Assembly: GCF_029028005.1 (NCBI RefSeq)
Contig: NZ_JAOTPO010000001.1
Coordinates: 62,001-126,000 of the forward strand
DNA length: 64,000 nt
DNA from: Alkalihalobacterium chitinilyticum
GTDB lineage: Bacteria; Bacillota; Bacilli; Bacillales; Bacillaceae_F
Direction of reading: 5' to 3'
Part shown: positions 45,128 to 54,115 of the stretch, one piece after another
How positions within the stretch are numbered: the stretch's first letter is position 1
Layout of the letters: the number at the start of each line of letters is the position of its first letter
Translations under genes and position numbers: made by a program
Notes under the pieces: generated by a model
What the model was told of the DNA's origin: nothing
The model's database searches: none
What the model saw: only the letters and a program-made list of their open reading frames with translations

Positions 45128-45143
45128 TGTGATTTTTATCACA
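45128..45143 (+). promoter_or_regulatory. Fnr-type operator upstream of hcp
   Basis: Perfect TGTGA-N6-TCACA palindrome. A TAATAT -10 (45165-45170) would start transcription near 45177, putting the box centre at -41.5, the class II activator position. B. subtilis Fnr binds this same sequence. Strong inference of anaerobic activation. Confidence 0.85.
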
Positions 45144-45208
45144 GTGGAATTTTTTCCAATCCTTTAATATGTATTTTAAATACATGTTTATTATTGGAGG
45201 GGATCCTT

Positions 45209-46501
45209 ATGTTTTGCCATCAATGTGAGCAAACACCTACAGGTGGATGTAAGATCGTAGGAGTTTGCGGAAAAAATGAAGATATAGCCAGTTTACAAGA
45301 TACGATTGTCTTTGCATTAAAAGGAATTGCTGCGTATGCTACTCATGCTAGACAATTAGGATATTCAGACCCAGAAGTTGATAAAGTAACACATGAAGCA
45401 CTTTATATGACATTAACGAATTCAAACTTTAATATGCAAGAACATATCGATATGGCATTAAAAGTTGGGAATGCTGCTGTACGTATCATGGAACTTTTAG
45501 ACCGAGCTCATACAGATCGCCTTGGTATTCCGCAACCGATTACTGTCAGTCAAAATAAAGTTGAAGGAAAAGCAATTATCGTTACTGGACACAACTTACT
45601 CGCCCTTGAGGAATTATTAAAACAGTCTGAAGGTAAAGGAGTAAACATATATACACACTCGGAAATGTTACCTGCACATGGGTATCCGGAACTAAGAAAG
45701 TACCCGCATTTAAAAGGTAACATCGGGAAAGCTTGGTTTGATCAACGCCGTTTGTTTGAAAAGTTTCCTGGGGCCATTCTTGCAACTACAAACTGTGTAA
45801 TGCCGATAAAAGGCAGCTATTCTGATCGTTTCTATTCCTATGATATTACTGGTTTAGAAGGTGTTCATAAGATTGAAAATGATGACTTTTCTGGTTTAAT
45901 CCAAAAAGCGTTAGTTCTACCTGACGCCGATATGGAAAGTGAAGATACATTAACAACTGGTTTTCACCATGAGACAGTTATTGGCTTAGCACCTGAAATT
46001 ATTGACGCAGTTAAAGCTGGTAAAATAAAGCGTTTCTTTGTTATTGCTGGTTGTGATGCACCTGGTCCTGGCGGCAATTACTATCGTGAATTAGCTACTT
46101 CGCTCCCAAATGACACCATTATTTTGACAACATCCTGTGGAAAGTTCCGTTTTAATGATGTTGAATACGGAACGATCGAAGGAACTAACATTCCTAGATT
46201 TGTAGACTTGGGTCAATGTAATAATTCTGTTTCAACTGTAAAGATTGCAATGGCTTTAGCTGATGCGTTTGGTTGTGAAGTAAATGAATTGCCAGTGAGT
46301 ATCGTTTTATCATGGTTTGAGCAAAAAGCTGTTGCCATCCTGCTCGGTCTGTTCAGCTTAGGTATTAAGGACATCAGAATCGGACCAAAGCCACCTGAAT
46401 TTGTTACTCCAGGGGTATTAAATGTACTTCAAGAAGCATTTAATCTACAACTTATCAGCAATGCAAAAGATGATATGGAAAGTATGCTGGCACTTAATTA
46501 A
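45209..46501 (+). CDS. hcp: Short hybrid-cluster protein (hydroxylamine reductase family)
   Basis: A 430-residue prismane/HCP-family enzyme. N-terminal CHQCEQTPTGGCKIVGVC supplies the four Cys (3, 6, 14, 20) of the conventional cluster. Later ligands for the hybrid Fe-S-O cluster: TTNCVM, GCDAPGPGG, TTSCGKFRF, and Glu in the C-terminal half. At 430 residues it is about 120 shorter than the class I enzymes (about 550), like class III forms missing the extra helical domain. HCP removes nitric oxide under anaerobiosis. GGAGGGG lies before ATG 45209. A class II Fnr box lies upstream. Confidence 0.93.
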   Translation: MFCHQCEQTPTGGCKIVGVCGKNEDIASLQDTIVFALKGIAAYATHARQLGYSDPEVDKVTHEALYMTLTNSNFNMQEHIDMALKVGNAAVRIMELLDRAHTDRLGIPQPITVSQNKVEGKAIIVTGHNLLALEELLKQSEGKGVNIYTHSEMLPAHGYPELRKYPHLKGNIGKAWFDQRRLFEKFPGAILATTNCVMPIKGSYSDRFYSYDITGLEGVHKIENDDFSGLIQKALVLPDADMESEDTLTTGFHHETVIGLAPEIIDAVKAGKIKRFFVIAGCDAPGPGGNYYRELATSLPNDTIILTTSCGKFRFNDVEYGTIEGTNIPRFVDLGQCNNSVSTVKIAMALADAFGCEVNELPVSIVLSWFEQKAVAILLGLFSLGIKDIRIGPKPPEFVTPGVLNVLQEAFNLQLISNAKDDMESMLALN

Positions 46502-46580
46502 TTTAAAGATAAGAACAAAAAAAGATATCGGGCTAACGTGTCAGTTATCGAAGAAAAAACTATTAAACACTACAAAAAAT

Positions 46581-46617
46581 AGAGGTGCGAATCAATTTAT
46601 GATTTGCACCTCTTTCT
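46581..46617 (+). terminator. Terminator of hcp
   Basis: AGAGGTGCGAATCA / TGATTTGCACCTCT (one G-T pair), then TTCTTTA; 79 bases after the stop. Confidence 0.85.
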
Positions 46618-46635
46618 TTAGTGAGGGTCAGATAT

Positions 46636-46843
46636 CGCTTGTTGTTTTGTTTTACAACAAGCGGACTCAAGAGCCGTTATTTCTGGAAAAAACAGTGTTT
46701 TCTAAGGTCTAACGGACTCTGAGGCTCTTATTGGATAATAATACAACCTTTTACACAAAAAATGCTACAAATAAGGACCTCTCAGTCCACTAACACTGAT
46801 AACATGATAGATTTTAAGTAAATAAGGTCCTGTGAGTCCGCTA
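46636..46843. repeat. Four 24-bp repeats in a + + - - layout, plus a hairpin
   Basis: Copies at 46659-46682 and 46710-46733 on the plus strand, and at 46769-46792 and 46820-46843 on the minus strand. Consensus TAGCGGACTCNNAGGNCCTTATTT. A separate 10-base hairpin CGCTTGTTGT / ACAACAAGCG (46636-46663) overlaps copy 1. No ORF. The set forms a long inverted repeat. Confidence 0.85.
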
Positions 46844-46903
46844 AAAAATTTTTTCATCTTAATTGGTAGTTAATTAGAGTTTTTTTCTAAATCTGATCCT
46901 GCT

Positions 46904-46916
46904 GGTGCCAGGTACC
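46904..46916. repeat. GGTGCCAGGTACC remnant
   Basis: A solo half of the GTGCCAG element seen at 20598 and 22159, 8 bases from the hemAT stop codon; no opposite arm. Confidence 0.55.
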
Positions 46917-46924
46917 TTTCTTTA

Positions 46925-48229
46925 TTACCATTGTTTAGTTGTGTGAAGGAGATTATCTGAAGCTGAGGCGATGTTAGACGATGCTTTTGCAATTTCACCG
47001 ATTACTCGCGTAAACTCGTCTAAATCGGTTTGAATTTCTCTATTTTTCTCTTTAGTTTCGTTCATTTGTTGAATAATCTCGACAAAAGAAGCTTCAGTAT
47101 CCTTCATATTTTGATTACTTTGTTCGACCAACGTTTCTACTTTTTTCATGCTGGCATTATTTTTATAGATTTGTTCATTTGTTTTTTCAATTAATTTTTT
47201 AACGCCTTCTACCGATTGATTGGTTTGCTCAGATAGTTTTCGTACTTCTTCCGCAACGACAGCAAATCCTTTTCCATGTTCACCAGCACGTGCTGCTTCT
47301 ATGGCTGCATTTAGGGCAAGGAGGTTCGTTTCATTTGCAATCGATTGAACAATCGTTACAATTTCATTAATTTGTTTTGCCGTAACTTCAAGTTCAGTGA
47401 TATCTTCGGTAATAATATCTGTTGTTTTCTTAATATCTTTTATATTATTACTTACTTGGTCAATTAGCTTTTTACCATCGTTTGCTTTTTCTTCGGCAAG
47501 ACTTGCAATTTCTAGTCCTTTTGTTGACTTAACGGCCATTTCATCTGTTTGTGCATTAACTTCCTCAATCGCTGCATTCGTTTCCTGTGCCAGCGTGGCT
47601 AAACTAGCTGATGTTTCATCCATTAATGCTTTTACTTCACTTTTCGTTTCTTCTTCTTTTTGTTTTAAGCGCAGTATTTCTTCATCATAAGCTTCCACTA
47701 CTAATTGTTGTTCTAGATTAATTAATTTAGTAACGGCTTTCAGTGCAATTAAGGTGTCACTTGCATTTTCAAATTCCTTCTCAATGAGTCCTACAAAATG
47801 ATTGAGCAAACCTTGATAGGCACAGATATACCATTTCTGTTCTAGACCAATTCGAACATGCGCTTTTGCAATACGAATACGTTTCTCTATAAATACCTCA
47901 TCTATTGTACCACTGAACATTTCAATTAAGTGAGTTTGTAATGTACCTTTTAATCTTTCTATTGTAGAGTGGTTAGAAATAATGTTTACCAAGTCCGGTG
48001 ACTGCCCTATTGTAGAATAAAACATGTCTGTAAGATCTCCCACATTTCTTTCTACAAATGGCTTCAATTCTTGGATAACCTTTAAATCATCCAGTGTTAA
48101 ATTTATTATTTTTACTTGCTCTTTCAATTCTTTTTTGTCACTAGGTATTCTAAGAAAAGCCTCATGTTTCATACTTTTATCTGCTAGACTTTCCTCTTGT
48201 TTTGAGCGAAAAAATTGTGCAATCCCCAC
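46925..48229 (-). CDS. hemAT: Heme-based aerotactic transducer HemAT
   Basis: A 434-residue soluble chemoreceptor. The N-terminal globin-coupled domain (about 1-180) has the proximal heme histidine near His124 ([10 protein letters not shown]). The C-terminal MCP signalling domain has the highly conserved hairpin tip [42 protein letters not shown]. Senses oxygen and directs swimming. GTG start with GGGGGAG upstream. A CheV gene lies upstream in the same direction, so they may share chemotaxis context. Confidence 0.96.
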   Translation of the reverse strand: MGIAQFFRSKQEESLADKSMKHEAFLRIPSDKKELKEQVKIINLTLDDLKVIQELKPFVERNVGDLTDMFYSTIGQSPDLVNIISNHSTIERLKGTLQTHLIEMFSGTIDEVFIEKRIRIAKAHVRIGLEQKWYICAYQGLLNHFVGLIEKEFENASDTLIALKAVTKLINLEQQLVVEAYDEEILRLKQKEEETKSEVKALMDETSASLATLAQETNAAIEEVNAQTDEMAVKSTKGLEIASLAEEKANDGKKLIDQVSNNIKDIKKTTDIITEDITELEVTAKQINEIVTIVQSIANETNLLALNAAIEAARAGEHGKGFAVVAEEVRKLSEQTNQSVEGVKKLIEKTNEQIYKNNASMKKVETLVEQSNQNMKDTEASFVEIIQQMNETKEKNREIQTDLDEFTRVIGEIAKASSNIASASDNLLHTTKQW

Positions 48230-48317
48230 TACTTAACTCCCCCTACATTTTTACTATTCTATCACTTTATTATACCAATACAATTCTACTAATTCTACAT
48301 TTTCCACAATATAAAAA

Positions 48318-48348
48318 AGAGACTGACTTTAGCAAAATGTCAGCCTCT
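48318..48348 (-). terminator. Terminator of cheV
   Basis: AGAGACTGAC / GTCAGCCTCT with one mismatch; minus-strand T run TTTTTTAT. Confidence 0.8.
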
Positions 48349-48430
48349 TTCGTTAATGAAAACTATACATGTTAATTAGTGATCATCCTGAACAGTTTAA
48401 TTTGTTACCTTAAATGAAATAACTCAGCCT

Positions 48431-49336
48431 CTAAATAATATGTTTATCAATGATATGGACGAGTTCTACAATTTCAGGTTTACTTACTTGTGCATCTGCA
48501 CCTACTCTTACCCCTTTATGATAGAGGTCACCTGTAATTAATGACGAGAATATAATAACTGGTAAAACATTTAAACAAACATCATCTTTAATTCTCTTCG
48601 TTAAATGGTGCCCGTCCATCTTCGGCATTTCTAAATCTGTAATGACCAATTGTACCTTTTGCTCAACAGTTACATCGGATTGTTTTATCTGCTCGAGAAA
48701 CTCCCATGCTTCTTTACCATCATGAAAAAACTGAACATTCACATAACCAGCTTCCGATAATGTATCTTGAAGTAATTTTCTTAAGATAGGCGAATCTTCG
48801 GCTACTACAATTTTTTTCATACTGCGTTCACGTTTTCCAAGCGACTTCAGTTGTCCAACATTAATTCCAGATTCAGGATTAATATCAACGACTATTTTTT
48901 CATAGTCCAATAAAAGAAGCATTAGTTCATCCATTTTCACAACACCAATTGTCGAAGCTTCCAGACCTTGCGATAATTCAGTCGGCTTCTCGATCTGTTC
49001 CCATGAGATACGATGTATTCTTGACACATTATGAACGTGAAAAGCCACTTTCATTTGATTCAGTTCAGCTACAATGAACTTATCTTTTTCACTGTCTTCT
49101 GAAGGTGGAAAACCTAGCACTTTAGCTAAATCGACTACTGTAATAACTTCATCTCGTAATCGGATTATCCCTTCTACATTCGGATGACTATTTGGTACTT
49201 TTACAATAGGTAATGGGTTGATAATTTCTCTTACCTTAAGAACATTTATGCCAAATGTTCCTTCATCAATCGTAAATGCAATTACCTCTAGTTCATTAGT
49301 ACCACTTTCAAGCAAAATTCCTTTATGTTCGGACAT
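48431..49336 (-). CDS. cheV: Chemotaxis coupling protein CheV
   Basis: A 301-residue fusion of a CheW domain (about 10-160) and a receiver (about 175-300). The receiver has acidic residues in VAEDSPILRK and phospho-acceptor Asp in VITDLEMPKMDG. CheV helps adaptation in Bacillus. GGGAGG before ATG. Confidence 0.96.
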   Translation of the reverse strand: MSEHKGILLESGTNELEVIAFTIDEGTFGINVLKVREIINPLPIVKVPNSHPNVEGIIRLRDEVITVVDLAKVLGFPPSEDSEKDKFIVAELNQMKVAFHVHNVSRIHRISWEQIEKPTELSQGLEASTIGVVKMDELMLLLLDYEKIVVDINPESGINVGQLKSLGKRERSMKKIVVAEDSPILRKLLQDTLSEAGYVNVQFFHDGKEAWEFLEQIKQSDVTVEQKVQLVITDLEMPKMDGHHLTKRIKDDVCLNVLPVIIFSSLITGDLYHKGVRVGADAQVSKPEIVELVHIIDKHII

Positions 49337-49406
49337 TTTACTTTCCTCCCCTACTCATATCTCTTTGTAGTACTATACTACCATTAAACTTGTTAATAAT
49401 CACGCC

Positions 49407-50654
49407 TTAGATGAGTAGGTTAAACAAACTTTCATTTTTATTGATTTCATCGTATTCAAAGCCTTTTTTATTTAAGCGTTCAATAAAGAGATGATAATCC
49501 TCGTCTCGTTTTAGTTCAATTCCGACCAATGCAGGGCCATTGGCTTTATTGTTCTTTTTCGTATATTCAAATCGAGTAATGTCGTCATCTGGTCCTAAAA
49601 CATCTTCAATAAATTCACGGAGCGCCCCAGCTCGTTGTGGGAACTGAATGATAAAGTAATGTTGTAAACCTTCATAAATCAATGAACGTTCCCTCATTTC
49701 CTGCATTCGACCAATGTCGTTATTTCCTCCACTAACTATACATATAACCGTTTTTCCTTTAATCTCATCTTTATAGAAATCTAGGGCGGCGATTGGCATT
49801 GCACCAGCAGGTTCAGCGACAATGGCATTTTGATTATATAATTCAAGGATCGTTGTGCATATTTTTCCCTCAGGAACCAAGACAATATCATCCAACACAT
49901 TTTTGCAAATATCAAATGGAAGTTGTCCAACCTTCTTAACTGCGGCTCCATCTACAAATTTATCGATTTTATCAAGTTCTACAACTTGACCCGCATCAAT
50001 GGAGTTTTTCATTCCTGGCGCTCCTGCAGGTTCTGCTCCGATGACCTTTGTTTTAGGACTAATACTCTTAATGTACGTACCTACACCCGAGATTAAACCG
50101 CCTCCACCAATTGAGCTAAACAAGTAGTCAATTTTTTCGTCGATATCATTCATAATCTCCATTCCTACGGTTCCTTGACCCGCGATAATCTTTTCCTGAT
50201 CAAAAGGATGGATAAATGCCATTTTGTGTTCCGTACTGTATTTCATTGCTTCATTAAAAGAGTCATCAAACGTGTCCCCTGTTAACATTACTTCTACATA
50301 CTCTTTTCCAAAAAACTTAACTTGGTCTACTTTTTGTCGTGGGGTCGTAGAAGGCATAAAGATTTTTCCTTTAATTTTTAGCGTGCGACATGAATATGCT
50401 ACTCCTTGCGCATGATTTCCAGCACTTGCACAAACTACACCTTGCTCAAGCTCTTCTTTCGGATGACTTTGGATTTGATAATAAGCACCCCGTATTTTAA
50501 AAGAACGAACGACTTGTAAGTCTTCTCTTTTTAAGTACACGTTACATTGATATCTTTCTGATAAAACCTGATCCTTCTGTAAAGGTGTATGAAAGACTAC
50601 ATCCTTTAACGTTTGATTTGCAATAATAATGTCTTCTATATTAATTTTCCCCAT
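49407..50654 (-). CDS. ilvA: Threonine ammonia-lyase (biosynthetic)
   Basis: A 415-residue PLP enzyme making 2-oxobutanoate for isoleucine. PLP lysine is Lys53 in VVRSFKIRGAYYQ; the Gly-rich phosphate loop SSIGGGGLISG is intact. C-terminal ACT-like regulatory domain (about 325-410, LQHYFIIQFPQRAGALREF), one copy as in B. subtilis IlvA. AAAGGG upstream of ATG. No T-box in the leader. Confidence 0.96.
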   Translation of the reverse strand: MGKINIEDIIIANQTLKDVVFHTPLQKDQVLSERYQCNVYLKREDLQVVRSFKIRGAYYQIQSHPKEELEQGVVCASAGNHAQGVAYSCRTLKIKGKIFMPSTTPRQKVDQVKFFGKEYVEVMLTGDTFDDSFNEAMKYSTEHKMAFIHPFDQEKIIAGQGTVGMEIMNDIDEKIDYLFSSIGGGGLISGVGTYIKSISPKTKVIGAEPAGAPGMKNSIDAGQVVELDKIDKFVDGAAVKKVGQLPFDICKNVLDDIVLVPEGKICTTILELYNQNAIVAEPAGAMPIAALDFYKDEIKGKTVICIVSGGNNDIGRMQEMRERSLIYEGLQHYFIIQFPQRAGALREFIEDVLGPDDDITRFEYTKKNNKANGPALVGIELKRDEDYHLFIERLNKKGFEYDEINKNESLFNLLI

Positions 50655-50956
50655 CGTTGTAATCCCTTTCTGAAGTAGAAATTAATTAGCTTCTCTATAA
50701 ATATCCCTAGATCGTTCTTCATCAATTTAATGAACTAAAATCATATAAACATAAGGATTAAATACTTATAGGACAGCCTTTTGGCCGAACGAAATATCCT
50801 TTAACATCTTATCATAAGTTCACTGCTTTGAAAAATCTTTTCAAGGCAATTTATATTGCGATTCCGTTTGTAGAAAACTATAATGTAAATGTTGGTATCA
50901 TTTGTAATGACAGAGCTGATCTGTCATAATTATGCGTAAAAAGGGGTGGATCGAAA
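50655..50956. other. Intergenic region, one small hairpin
   Basis: A 302-base divergent region. CTTTGAAAA-ATC-TTTTCAAGG at about 50829-50849 is an inverted repeat without T tract; possible operator. Otherwise nothing found. Confidence 0.5.
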
Positions 50957-51157
50957 ATGATCAAAAAATTAACGATGCTTACAGCGTTTTTATTTACTTT
51001 ACTGCTTCTTCCAGTTACTACTGTCTTAGCTGCAGGAGGAGGAGAAGCTGCCGAAGGTGCTGCTGAACCATCTGGTCTAATCATGACTTCATTAGCTGTT
51101 CTTTCTTTTGTTACTTTAGCTTATATGATTTTTCTAAGCCTAACAGATAACAACTAA
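50957..51157 (+). CDS. Small exported or membrane protein (66 aa)
   Basis: A 66-residue protein with a signal peptide (cleavage after VLAAG likely), a short Gly/Glu/Ala-rich segment GGEAAEGAAEPSG, and a second TM helix (LIMTSLAVLSFVTLAYMIFL). GGGGTGG 7 bases before ATG, then a terminator. Function unknown. Confidence 0.75.
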   Translation: MIKKLTMLTAFLFTLLLLPVTTVLAAGGGEAAEGAAEPSGLIMTSLAVLSFVTLAYMIFLSLTDNN

Positions 51158-51185
51158 ACTGCTTCCTTACATAAAAGGATATAAG

Positions 51186-51214
51186 ACGAGCGCGATTTAT
51201 CGCGTTCGTTTTTT
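51186..51214 (+). terminator. Terminator of the 66-aa gene
   Basis: ACGAGCGCGA / TCGCGTTCGT stem, loop TTTA, followed by TTTTTATC. Confidence 0.92.
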
Positions 51215-51249
51215 ATCGAAGTCACATACAACACGAAGGAGGTAGTCAG

Positions 51250-51852
51250 ATGGCTTGGGATATTTTAAACATAATAGGAACGATTGCTTTTGCCTTAAGT
51301 GGAGTAATTGTTGCAATGGAAGAAGACTATGATTTGATGGGAGTTTATATCCTAGGCTTAGTTACTGCTTTTGGCGGCGGTGCCATCAGAAACTTGCTAA
51401 TAGGTGTTCCTGTTTCTGCGTTATGGGAACAAGGCAATCTTTTTACAATTGCAATAATTGTTATGACAATCGCCTTCTTTATACCTTCTCTTTGGATTAA
51501 CCATTGGATAAAATGGGGAATTTTCTTTGATGCATTAGGGCTTGCTGCCTTCGCTATTCAAGGAGCAATGTACGCTTCAGCCATGGGACATCCTTTAAGT
51601 GCAGTCATCGTGGCAGCTGCATTAACTGGAACAGGCGGTGGAATGATCCGAGATGTTTTAGCTGGAAGAAAGCCACTCTTTCTTCAAAAGGAAATATACA
51701 TTGCCTGGACAATGTTAGCAGGACTTGGCATAGGTCTTAACATCGTAAATGGTACTGCAGGTCTAATTATACTTTTTATACTGATTGTCACTATGAGAAT
51801 GTTATCTGTATCATTTCAATGGAGACTTCCACACCGTAAGTTAAACACCTAA
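51250..51852 (+). CDS. TRIC-family (UPF0126) cation channel protein
   Basis: A 200-residue membrane protein of seven short helices in two inverted UPF0126 repeats (GTIAFALSGVIVAMEEDYDLMGVYILGL and GLAAFAIQGAMYAS...). Family members are trimeric monovalent cation channels. Similar to YvgT. GAAGGAGG before ATG. Confidence 0.92.
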   Translation: MAWDILNIIGTIAFALSGVIVAMEEDYDLMGVYILGLVTAFGGGAIRNLLIGVPVSALWEQGNLFTIAIIVMTIAFFIPSLWINHWIKWGIFFDALGLAAFAIQGAMYASAMGHPLSAVIVAAALTGTGGGMIRDVLAGRKPLFLQKEIYIAWTMLAGLGIGLNIVNGTAGLIILFILIVTMRMLSVSFQWRLPHRKLNT

Positions 51853-51857
51853 ATAAT

Positions 51858-51908
51858 AAGGTGACTAAATAAGGTTAGAGCAGAAAGCGCACCCTATTTA
51901 GTCACCTT
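51858..51908. terminator. Bidirectional terminator
   Basis: Fourteen-base arms AAGGTGACTAAATA / TATTTAGTCACCTT with a large loop containing a further short pairing; between convergent genes. Confidence 0.85.
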
Positions 51909-51920
51909 TCTTATGTAAAT

Positions 51921-52760
51921 TTATCTTCCTGCTTCTACTAAGTAATCCTCATATGTAATCCAATCACTCCAACTCCCTACGTAAAGACGGACATTGGTGA
52001 AGTCAGCTTCTTTCAACGTCAATACATTAGGACAAGCCGTTACACCAGATCCGCAATAGACGATTATTTCCTTGTCTTTATCCAGCCCCCCTAAACGCAT
52101 GCTTTGTTCTTCAACCGGTTTCCACTTCTGATTTGCAGTCAGCGAATCCTTCCAGAAGAAATGACGTGCAGTTGGGATATGTCCTGCAATTTTATCTACT
52201 GGTTCTTCTATTCCTAAATACCGCTTTTCTTCTCTAGAATCGAGTAATATGTAATCTTGGTTTTTAGTCCTAACTTTGTTCATCAATTCACTTCGCTCAA
52301 TAAGGAATGCTGATTGGATGTTTGCCTCAAAATTTCGGATAGAGAGTTGAGGAATTTTATCTGTTACATGATAACCTTTTTCTTTCCACTGACTATATGT
52401 GCCATTTAATACAAAAGCCTTTGAGTGGCCTAAGTAATTTAACAGCCACCACATCCTTGATGCAAAAGGTCCTCCTTGATCGTCATAAGCAATAACAGTG
52501 ACATGTTCATCAATTCCAGCAGCAGATAATTTACCTGCCAATTCTTCCACGTCTGGAAGAGGGTGTCTTCCCCCATGCTCTTTTACCTCACTTGATAGAT
52601 CTTTTTCTAAGTCAAAGTAAAAAGATCCTGGAATATGGTCTTTTAGATAAGCTTTAAACCCTTCCTCTGGTGCTCCTAATTGAAATCTACAATCGACAAT
52701 TCTTACATTTGGATCCTCTAAATGACGAGAAAGCCATTCCATCTCTACTACATGCTTCAT
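51921..52760 (-). CDS. Sulfurtransferase with two rhodanese domains
   Basis: A 279-residue thiosulfate/3-mercaptopyruvate sulfurtransferase. N-terminal domain (about 1-130) is inactive; C-terminal domain (about 155-275) has the catalytic Cys loop CGSGVTA. The six-residue loop (CGSGVT) fits 3-mercaptopyruvate rather than thiosulfate use (inference). GGAGTG before ATG. Confidence 0.92.
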   Translation of the reverse strand: MKHVVEMEWLSRHLEDPNVRIVDCRFQLGAPEEGFKAYLKDHIPGSFYFDLEKDLSSEVKEHGGRHPLPDVEELAGKLSAAGIDEHVTVIAYDDQGGPFASRMWWLLNYLGHSKAFVLNGTYSQWKEKGYHVTDKIPQLSIRNFEANIQSAFLIERSELMNKVRTKNQDYILLDSREEKRYLGIEEPVDKIAGHIPTARHFFWKDSLTANQKWKPVEEQSMRLGGLDKDKEIIVYCGSGVTACPNVLTLKEADFTNVRLYVGSWSDWITYEDYLVEAGR

Positions 52761-52816
52761 CCAATCACTCCATTTCTATAGATTTATTAGAATTTTCCTA
52801 CATATTAACATAATAT

Positions 52817-53197
52817 CTATTTGTTATGTTGTTTAATTTGGATGAGAACCGTATCAAGGAGGTAATCAATCGATTTAATTGTATCTATAAAACGTTTTGA
52901 TTTTGTATCTTTTTGAAAAGCTGCAACCGACGTTTCCAACAATTGGTCATAAGCATTTGAAAGTTGCATCGTATAAACATATTTAGGTCTGTACTCCTTT
53001 ACCCACTGCTCCGCTAATTCTTTCCACGGGTTTGCAGTCATAAAAACACGATCAGCAAAAGGCTTTACGTCTGTATAAAAATCAGCAGTAAAGCCTTCTT
53101 TGATCGTATAGGTTGTATATTGCTTTCGAGAAGCATCGTTAAACTCGCGTAGTTGTTTTGTCAGTTCGATTAGTTTGTTTAATTCTTCATGTGTCAT
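52817..53197 (-). CDS. yppE: YppE-family (DUF1798) protein
   Basis: A 126-residue helical protein of the DUF1798/YppE family: the pattern KPFADRVFMTANPWKELAEQWVKEYRPKYV matches. The family has a four-helix bundle of unknown function and lies near ponA in B. subtilis. GAGGTGATCCC upstream of ATG. Confidence 0.88.
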   Translation of the reverse strand: MTHEELNKLIELTKQLREFNDASRKQYTTYTIKEGFTADFYTDVKPFADRVFMTANPWKELAEQWVKEYRPKYVYTMQLSNAYDQLLETSVAAFQKDTKSKRFIDTIKSIDYLLDTVLIQIKQHNK

Positions 53198-53233
53198 GGG
53201 ATCACCTCACAACACATCATAACAAAAAACTAT

Positions 53234-53749
53234 TTAGAATGAAAAAAGTTGCATCAACGAACGTCTTTTTGGTGGTAGTTCTTCTAACGGAATCGTCATA
53301 TTTTGCTTTATAACTTCATCCATTTCGTCTAGCCTTTGTTCAATCGAAAGAAGGCTTTTACTCATCGCTTCAATTTCTTTACGATGATTAAGTAGTTGAT
53401 ACGTAACGACATCATCTGCTTTTGCAGCAAGTTTTTGTTCTAAGTCTTCAATACGTTGCATCATTTGCTCTAATTTTTGCTCGTATTTAAATGTTGGCAT
53501 GACTTCTTCAGGCGGTTCACTCTCACTAATGATGCTTTTATTTGATACCTTGACATCCTTCATTTTTTTTCCTTCACTAAGTTGTCCTTGAATTTCCCTT
53601 AACGTTTCAACTTGTGGTGTTTGAAATAAATAATGGCCGTGTTCGTTTAATTGACAATGAATATTAAAATATTTTACCCATCTTTGGACCGTCGTTGGAT
53701 TTACCCCCAATAGATCAGAAACTTCTTTCGTTTTTAACACATTTTCCAT
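53234..53749 (-). CDS. racA: Chromosome-anchoring protein RacA
   Basis: A 171-residue protein that links the origin region to the cell pole at sporulation. MerR-like helix-turn-helix (LKTKEVSDLLGVNPTTVQRWV) at the N-terminus; coiled coil at the C-terminus (QMMQRIEDLEQKLAAKAD). ATG 53749 has GGAGGG 7 bases upstream. A sigma-H-type promoter lies upstream. Confidence 0.93.
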   Translation of the reverse strand: MENVLKTKEVSDLLGVNPTTVQRWVKYFNIHCQLNEHGHYLFQTPQVETLREIQGQLSEGKKMKDVKVSNKSIISESEPPEEVMPTFKYEQKLEQMMQRIEDLEQKLAAKADDVVTYQLLNHRKEIEAMSKSLLSIEQRLDEMDEVIKQNMTIPLEELPPKRRSLMQLFSF

Positions 53750-53782
53750 TAGAAATCCCTCCATCACTTTTGTTAATGTACT

Positions 53783-53810
53783 ATTCGTAGCGCATTATTA
53801 CTTTCCCTTC
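53783..53810 (-). promoter_or_regulatory. Sigma-H-like promoter of racA
   Basis: On the minus strand GAAGGGAAA, 12 bases, TACGAAT. This differs from the sigma-H consensus (RNAGGAWWW, 12-13, RNNGAAT) at two positions. racA is sigma-H dependent in B. subtilis, which supports it. Confidence 0.6.
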
Positions 53811-53945
53811 GTACTTGACAAAACTAGTTTTTATTCGTCAAAGAAAGTGGTGATCTTCCAAAATCAGTCGTTCTAAAGAAATCTTATGTATGGTTTTTTT
53901 ACTTGAACGAATACTATAAAAGACAAAATAAATGGAGGGTTAAAA

Positions 53946-54071
53946 GTGGCTAAAAACAATAAACGTTCAATGAAAAAACAACAAGAAGCACAACCTAACA
54001 GTCAACAAAATCATAATGCTCCTGGGTATGGTGATAAAAAATTAACAGGGCCTAATCGCCCAGCTGAATAA
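53946..54071 (+). CDS. sspM: Small acid-soluble spore protein M-type (41 aa)
   Basis: A 41-residue basic, Gln/Asn-rich peptide ending DKKLTGPNRPAE. B. subtilis SspM ends DKKLGGPNRPST and lies in the same ypp region, so I call it sspM. GGAGGG 6 bases before GTG. Stop overlaps the terminator. Confidence 0.8.
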   Translation: MAKNNKRSMKKQQEAQPNSQQNHNAPGYGDKKLTGPNRPAE

Positions 54072-54100
54072 GGCTGACACATGTCAGCCTTTTCTTTTTT
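54070..54100 (+). terminator. Terminator of sspM
   Basis: AAGGCTGACA / TGTCAGCCTT palindrome followed by TTCTTTTTT. Confidence 0.92.
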
Positions 54101-54115
54101 CCTAAAACCTATTTT

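Noticed and set aside
50655-50956. T-box leader for ilvA
   Set aside because: No AGGGTGGNACCGCG block or specifier structure visible.
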